64,000 nucleotides of DNA. Origin: Liolophura sinensis. Lineage: Eukaryota; Mollusca; Polyplacophora; Chitonida; Chitonidae. The stretch covers positions 87,319,836 through 87,383,835 of the forward strand of contig NC_088295.1 of assembly GCF_032854445.1 (NCBI RefSeq), given 5' to 3'. How positions within the stretch are numbered: the first letter of the stretch is position 1; each line of letters begins with the position of its first letter. The notes below the pieces were generated by a model. The model did no database searches, was not told where the DNA came from, and saw nothing but the letters and a program-made list of their open reading frames with translations. The position numbers and the translations under genes are program-made. Shown here in pieces: positions 59,801 through 64,000 of this stretch.

Positions 59801-61165
59801 TACATAAAAGCGTTACCTAAGAGATTTTAGTAAGTTTGATGAATTTTTTTTATCAGAAAAACTCAAATTTAGCCTTCAGTAGTATCATTATAGCTCCTTT
59901 ACTTCTGGAAGGGCATTTTTGTATACCAAACTTTAGGTGATGTACAGATTATTAAAATCAGTATAAAACATAAAGAAATAGTGACTGCTGTGTACAGAAC
60001 ATAGTGCATTTATATGTTGAATGATAAATATGTTAAATCTGGACTCTTTAGTGGTGTCATTGAAATTCAAGGAAAAATATGAAAAAGCCTTCACTGAGAA
60101 AATATCCATGTATATGTAAAATATTTATTTTTTATTTTTTCTAAGTGTAAACTTTGATATACACTTTTTTTTAGTAAAATTTGATTTCATTTTGAAACTT
60201 TAATTCTTCAATACATTAACAACCTTGATATCTTATAGCACCAAATAAAGTGGAGGAGCTGCATGTATAGGTTAGTTGTAAGTGACACTGTTCAAGCATG
60301 GTAAACTTTGAGCTGGGATGTCTGCATGACTACTTCATGTTGAAGACAACTGCGAGTGAGTGTTGAGCAAAGATTGTGAAAAAAGTGATAATTAAAGATG
60401 TCAGCAAATCTTGTTTGACTCTGACACCTTGTTGTTCATTTCCTAAACCATATGTAAGGGGTAAGAGGGTAAGCTGTTCTGCTGGCCCTATCTGGGGGCT
60501 GTCAGAATGCTCACGTGGTTGGCTGTTGTATATAGGAGGAACAGCCAGCGTTTGTTCCCCTGTAGGTAAATGGATTTCTGGTCACTCTGTTGATAAACAA
60601 GCAGTCATTGGTGCTCGCAGATCTCCACGTTTTAAATAAGGCTCGTGGTGTAATATTCACAATAGTGTCGGTGGAAACAGTTGTGTAAACAGATTTTGAT
60701 CCACTCGTGTGAAAACAAGAATATAGTGATGGCTAAATAAAGCAGATTATAACAATTATGAGACTGAAGGTGTTGAAGTTGTGCAGCAGTGACTGTGATA
60801 GTTAGCTATACTGTGGTAAGCAATCATTTAGTAATCATTTGTGGGCTTTTGTCTGTATTCTCTCTATACTCTGTGCTTCCTCGTCTTCAATGATTGTGGT
60901 TATAATCAGTAGAAAACACAATGGGGTTGTATGTGGGGGTAACATGGATGTAAGCTGAGCGCTCAGCCAGTAAATGGGTGTGCTACAGAAAGCTACCATT
61001 GATTTTAGGTGTACCCCTCCTCCCTTAGCACTGGCAGTGGACATGATGTATGTTATGAAGGCTGCTTACCCGTCTCCGTGTCAGAATAATGATATATTGC
61101 TCTTATTTCCTTTGTAGAACTGTTTCAAGACTTGAGTCAGATGCAGGAGACTTGGCTGGCACAAG
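41727..61165 (+). CDS. ETV1/4/5-like: PEA3-family ETS transcription factor, 5' part (3 exons, first 114 residues)
   Basis: Exons 41727-41804, 48604-48820 and 61118-61165 join in phase. Residues 1-26 are MTSEARKTAGGYTTLNRPTP then YTCSRK, which loosely resembles the vertebrate PEA3 N-terminus. Residues 27-98 are Ser/Asn-rich and end in SRKRKRMDSDLIQHSE. Residues 99-114 are ELFQDLSQMQETWLAQ, nearly identical to the acidic activation domain of ETV1/ETV4/ETV5, which is known to contact Mediator subunit MED25. The DNA-binding ETS domain must lie to the right of the window. Such factors act in the nucleus downstream of FGF/ERK signalling. The leader before the activation helix is about twice the vertebrate length. 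The gene lies 27 kb downstream of DGK on the same strand, as in vertebrates. Confidence 0.92.
43196..43258 (+). mobile_element. SINE-A 3' remnant
   Basis: GAGGGAAAAATTCTTGAGTA, AGGCGTTAAAAAT and an AAATAAATAAAT tail: the last part of the family, diverged. Confidence 0.6.
44760..44900. promoter_or_regulatory. Candidate regulatory patch in ETV intron 1
   Basis: Contains an exact AP-1 consensus TGACTCA (44772-44778) and the perfect inverted repeat GAGCCTAAT-gccgtgg-ATTAGGCTC at 44872-44896, whose arms carry TAAT/ATTA homeodomain cores and GGATTA. GC content is higher than its surroundings. Function is inferred only. Confidence 0.3.
48604..48820 (+). CDS. ETV1/4/5-like: ETV exon 2 (Ser/Asn-rich linker and RKRKR)
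   Basis: Acceptor TCTATTGCAG ends at 48603 and donor GTATGT starts at 48821. It encodes AHSESSSEKNSTHKFPTEEI, a run of Asn and Ser from AAC/AGC repeats (48665-48707), then DTTSFDPSRKRKRMDSDLIQ and HSE. The RKRKR-x-x-x-x-DL-x-x-x-SE pattern aligns with RKRKF-DLAHDSE of vertebrate ETV1/ETV5. The frame is open upstream to an ATG at 48505, but the strong acceptor makes that part intron. Confidence 0.88.
49071..49195 (+). mobile_element. SINE-A copy, 5'-truncated
   Basis: Starts TAACCTGTGGATGGTCGTGG and continues through CTCACCATAATGCTGGCCAC and GTGAAATATTCTTGAGTACG to the AAAT tail. It begins at nearly the same internal point as the copies at 5187 and 22811. Confidence 0.9.
50997..51845. repeat. 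47-bp minisatellite with 188-bp higher-order unit
   Basis: Base unit CAGCTGTGTAATACTGTCCT, TCTGCTGCACCTGATAGGCA, GTTCCGT (47 bp), about 18 copies. Four variants occur in fixed order: TCAGTCGTGTAATATTGCCC is found at about 51145, 51333 and 51521, exactly 188 bp apart. The outer units on both flanks are more diverged. Confidence 0.95.
52008..52235 (-). mobile_element. Possible degraded tRNA-derived SINE
   Basis: On the minus strand GGAGTTCGAATCCAGC (52177-52193 region) is a good B-box, and the left part (CATCGGTGTTTAACGTCATA) recalls the 3' end of SINE families here. Too diverged to assign to SINE-A or SINE-B with confidence. Confidence 0.35.
52286..52300 (+). repeat. C15 homopolymer
   Basis: Fifteen consecutive C residues. 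Confidence 0.95.
53627..53655. other. Perfect 12-bp inverted repeat
   Basis: GTATTAAATATA-cactg-TATATTTAATAC: 12-bp arms, 5-nt loop. AT-rich; could be cruciform-prone or chance. Confidence 0.9.
55627..55651. other. Perfect 9-bp inverted repeat
   Basis: GCTTAAGAC-acagtgc-GTCTTAAGC: 9-bp arms with a 7-nt loop, the same geometry as the dyad at 44872-44896. Confidence 0.9.
55830..56165. repeat. 40-bp tandem repeat, about 8 units
   Basis: TTGATGACTTTTTCACTAGT plus ACGATCGGCGATGATATTTA with deletions and substitutions in most units. ACGATCGGCG-type cores are shared by all. Confidence 0.9.
58140..58470. promoter_or_regulatory. Candidate enhancer in ETV intron 2
   Basis: A balanced-composition, non-repetitive patch amid AT-rich DNA. 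It contains CTTTGTTGTGGCC, CATTGTTATCTTGATAAC (a SOX-like CATTGTT overlapping a paired GATA/TATC dyad at 58418-58435) and several CTTTGT-like motifs. No exon fits. The call is from texture and motifs only. Confidence 0.3.
58587..58628 (-). mobile_element. SINE-B 3' fragment
   Basis: AGTGAGTGAGTGCTTGGTGT followed by TTAATGTCGTATGACGACG is the reverse complement of the SINE-B 3' end (CGTCGTCATACGACGTTAAA, then CCAAGCACTCACTC). Confidence 0.8.
60360..60660 (+). promoter_or_regulatory. Possible internal promoter before ETV exon 3
   Basis: GC-richer block with a TATA-like GTATATAGGAGG near 60527 and a donor-like TGTAG|GTAAAT about 35 bp further on, 0.5 kb before exon 3. Vertebrate ETV1 is known to use internal promoters giving shorter proteins, which makes this worth noting, but the call is speculative. 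Confidence 0.2.
61118..61165 (+). CDS. ETV1/4/5-like: ETV exon 3 (acidic activation helix)
   Basis: Acceptor TTATTTCCTTTGTAG ends at 61117 and donor GTGAGT starts at 61166. With the G left over from exon 2 it encodes ELFQDLSQMQETWLAQ. It matches the vertebrate PEA3-group ELFQDLSQLQETWLAE apart from Leu to Met and the last residue. The Phe, Leu and Trp positions known to bury into MED25 are all kept. The exon length of 48 nt is, as I recall, also that of the vertebrate exon. Confidence 0.95.
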
Positions 61166-61734
61166 GTGAGTTAGACTTCTCCCGTACTACAGGCAGGCGC
61201 GCAGTCCCTGCCACATGTGGTTGACATACTCCAAGCACCTGTGAGCCCCTCCTACCAAGCCCGCACATGGCTCTGATTCTAACTGATGATGGCACTTTTT
61301 TTTTGTCACATAACAGCAGACCACCTACACATGTTCTCACAGGCAACTGTAGTATACATGCAGACTGCAGTGTTAAACTGGGCAGACAAACATTGCATAG
61401 TCTTATAGAAGGTAATTTGTTAAATTTTAATCTAAAATGTTGATATTTGGTTAGCCAGGTGTGTGATGAGTCTCTGAACATCTTCATAATACCTATAATA
61501 TTAGGCCAAACTCTTTCAAATCAGTGAAAACCTGTATTTTTATGCTGTTGGTGATAGAAATTTTTTGAGAAAGAAAATATTGACTGCTGTATGACAGTTT
61601 ATATGATTGCGTCTATAAGTTTGTGCCCGTATGTATACTGGTATGTATATTTTTTGGTGAAAATTTATGTGTACCTTAAAACAAAACAGGAAATAGTATT
61701 GTGGATGGTATAGTTCTGATTAATTTAAAGTTCA

Positions 61735-62370
61735 TGAGCTGGATTGGATCCAGCGAGATGAAGATTTATGTACCACAAACTGATTTGATTCAGCGAGATG
61801 AAGATTTCTGAACCACAAACTGATTTGATCCAGCGAGATGAAGATTTCTGTACCACAAACTGATTTGATCCAGCGAGATGAAGATTTCTGTACCACCAAC
61901 TGATTTGTGCCAGCGAGATGAAGATTTCTGTACCACAAACTGATTTGATCCAGCGAGATGAAGATTTCTGTACCACAGACTGATTTGATCCAGGGAGATG
62001 AAGATTTCTGTACCACAAACTGATTTGATCCAGCGAGATGAAGATTTCTATACCACAAACTGATTTGTGCCAGCGAGATGAAGATTTCTGTACCACAAAC
62101 TGATTTGATCCAGCGAGATGAAGATTTCTGTACCACAAACTGATTTGATCCAGCGAGATGAAGATTTCTGTACCACCAACTGATTTGTGCCAGCGAGGTG
62201 AAGATTTCTGTACCACAGACTGATTTGTGCCAGCGAGATGAAGATTTCTGTACCACAGACTGATTTGATCCAGCGAGATGAAGATTTCTGTACCACAATC
62301 TGATTTGATCCAGCGAGATGAAGATTTCTGTACCACAAACTGATTTGTGCCAGCGAGGTGAAGATTTCCA
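61735..62370. repeat. 40-bp minisatellite, about 16 units
   Basis: TGATTTGATCCAGCGAGATG plus AAGATTTCTGTACCACAAAC with an exact 40-bp period. Units carry either GATCCAG or GTGCCAG and AAAC, AGAC or AATC. Minus-strand open frames up to 247 codons are generated by the repeat and are not genes. Confidence 0.96.
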
Positions 62371-62690
62371 AAAACTATCAACAAGAGATCGGCAGGAGCT
62401 ATTGAGGGTCGTATGACTATACACACAATTTCTCTGGGACAGCTTGACTCAAACCTCACAAACATCATCTCTCTGTCAATTTCCTCAGCCTGAAATATTA
62501 ATTTTTGTTAGCTCAGTGTTAAAAAAATGAAAGTTTACTTTTCTGAAAAGTAAACTGTCTCAGTGTCTGTACGATATTATAGTGTTTGGTTCAACATTGA
62601 TAATCACTTATTGACATCCATGGTGGAAAAGGAAGTTATGGAAGCCTAAACAAAAAAATGATATTCAAGCTCTTCCTGGAGTACGCGTAA

Positions 62691-62795
62691 TAAGTGATTG
62701 ATCTTTGAAATAAGTGATTGATCTTTGAAATAAGTGATTGATCTTTGAAATAAGTGATTGATCTTTTAAATAAGTTATTGATTCTAGAAATAAGT
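62691..62795. repeat. 20-bp tandem repeat, about 5 units
   Basis: TAAGTGATTGATCTTTGAAA, the last two copies diverged. Confidence 0.93.
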
Positions 62796-64000
62796 GCATG
62801 AAGGTTAAAAGACATGGGCTGTTGTCCAGGTGTGGATTCTGTGTTTAATAGGCAATTAAACGTTCCCGTTTGCATGGCCTCGCTGTTCGAAGGCCTTTTC
62901 TGATTCCGTCATACCGAAAGAGTGAGGATGTAATGGAGACAAAGTGAATGTTGGTGGGCATATGTGATGTAAGTTAGAAGAGAAAGTTAATGAGAAAGGT
63001 ATTTGAGGTTGAAAATAGTGTAGATGGTGATAAAATGTCCGAGGTATTTCTCAGGAAAATGAGATCTCTTTCATCTGTCATTCAAAGTACATATATCTTA
63101 TCTTATGTTTGCACTCTAATTTACATTCAGCCTTTCACCATTCTACATGTGTACAGGTAAATGAGCTGGAATCTTGCCCTTGACTATGTTGCCCATTTTC
63201 CCTGGTTCTCAATGTTCTGTTGATCCTAGAAAGGTGTTCTGTAGTGTAGGGTGACATCTTATTGGGAAAATGTTTCAGTACCGAAAGCAGTATTTTATGA
63301 CACTGGTTTGTTTCTAAAAATAAATGTGGCTAAAATCTATGTCATTTACCATATACACAATGATTATTTGAAGTATTTTTTGTTGACTTCTTGATGTAAT
63401 TATGCAAGAAGTGAAGCTACATGTATTTCATAAACAGTATTTCATAAATTTAGGCTAACTTTAGATCTTTAATGTAACAGAGAGAAGAACTAAAAACATT
63501 GCATAGTGAAAGTAACTATGTTGTTGGGTTGAGGTGTTTAGGTTGTAGTGTGTCAGTTTGTTTCACATGAGTGTCACTTATTAATCCCAGGTAAACATGT
63601 CATCAGGTAACCCAGGGTGTACATTAAAGCCAAGGATGCTCAAAAGTCAGTAAATCAACCAGGTGTGGGAGGTTTGGCAAAGCTGTCACTAGGACAGGTA
63701 AATGAGGGTGATCACTGGGAAGATTTGGGGACAGGCTTGTCTTAAGACACGTGAAGATAAAGAATCACACAGGGTTTTCCTGTTAATAACTGGAGCTGAG
63801 AGTTAGAGGGGACAAGGTGCAGACAACACGTGTAGGTATAGGGTGACATGGCCTGGTTAGCCTAATGGCAGAGGGTGGCTTGATAGAATGACTTCTGAGG
63901 TAACGATGCAAACTGTTTAGTTGATTATGGGACATGACTTTGACTTGAGGGAATTGCTCTGATCACAGAGGTAAGTAAGAGAGGGATGCAGGGTTGACAT

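Larger units (their letters stand above)
48821..61117 (+). other. ETV intron 2 (12.3 kb)
   Basis: A long intron with a SINE-A copy, a degraded second SINE, a 47-bp and a 40-bp minisatellite, a C15 run, a SINE-B fragment and several unique patches that may be regulatory (58140-58470 and 60360-60660). The open frame at 50583-50942 (minus strand, 119 codons) is unassigned. No extra exon was confirmed. Confidence 0.75.
61166..64000 (+). other. ETV intron 3 (5' part)
   Basis: Starts GTGAGT after exon 3. It contains a 40-bp and a 20-bp array; the rest (62800-64000) is unique and I found no following ETV exon before the window ends. Confidence 0.75.

Noticed and set aside
61725-62468. Minus-strand open frames of 230-247 codons
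   Set aside because: Made by the 40-bp minisatellite in ETV intron 3.

Overview
This is a 64 kb piece of animal nuclear DNA. The organism is most likely a mollusc, or at least a lophotrochozoan. Genes are split by introns with GT/AG boundaries, most of the DNA is AT-rich and non-coding, and there are no operons, ribosome binding sites or long bacterial-type reading frames. The assignment to molluscs rests on two tRNA-derived SINE families whose 3' ends look like those I know from bivalve and gastropod sequence, so it is an inference.

Only two protein genes can be supported, both on the + strand and both cut by the window edges. The first (1186-14602) is the 3' part of a type I diacylglycerol kinase (DGKA/DGKB/DGKG group). 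Eleven exons with consistent phases encode the last 382 residues: the whole catalytic domain, the accessory domain and the C-terminus. The regulatory EF-hands and C1 domains must lie upstream. The second (41727-61165 and onward) is the 5' part of a PEA3-family ETS transcription factor (ETV1/ETV4/ETV5 group). Three exons give the N-terminus, a Ser/Asn-rich linker, an RKRKR stretch and the acidic activation helix (ELFQDLSQMQETWLAQ). The ETS domain must lie beyond the right edge.

The order DGK then ETV on one strand matches vertebrate DGKB-ETV1 and DGKG-ETV5. The pair therefore looks like ancient conserved microsynteny, possibly held together by shared regulatory DNA. Candidate regulatory patches are listed inside DGK intron 8, in the intergenic region and in ETV introns 1 and 2.

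The rest is repeats. About 19 tandem arrays cover roughly 10 kb (about 16 percent). Many have units of 39-47 bp, and several show higher-order structure. About 18 SINE copies are present, several of them 5'-truncated and three of those with clear target-site duplications. The most unusual local structure is in DGK: the 3' end of one exon together with its splice donor has been tandemly duplicated twice into the following intron, leaving three GTGAGTAG donors about 98 bp apart.

Layout: 1-1185 minisatellite and DGK intron; 1186-14602 DGK exons and introns; 14603-about 22450 DGK 3' flank, possibly a long spliced 3' UTR; about 22450-41700 intergenic, dominated by SINEs and minisatellites; 41727-64000 first ETV exons and very long introns. 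Most short open frames here are chance or repeat-generated and are not annotated as genes.
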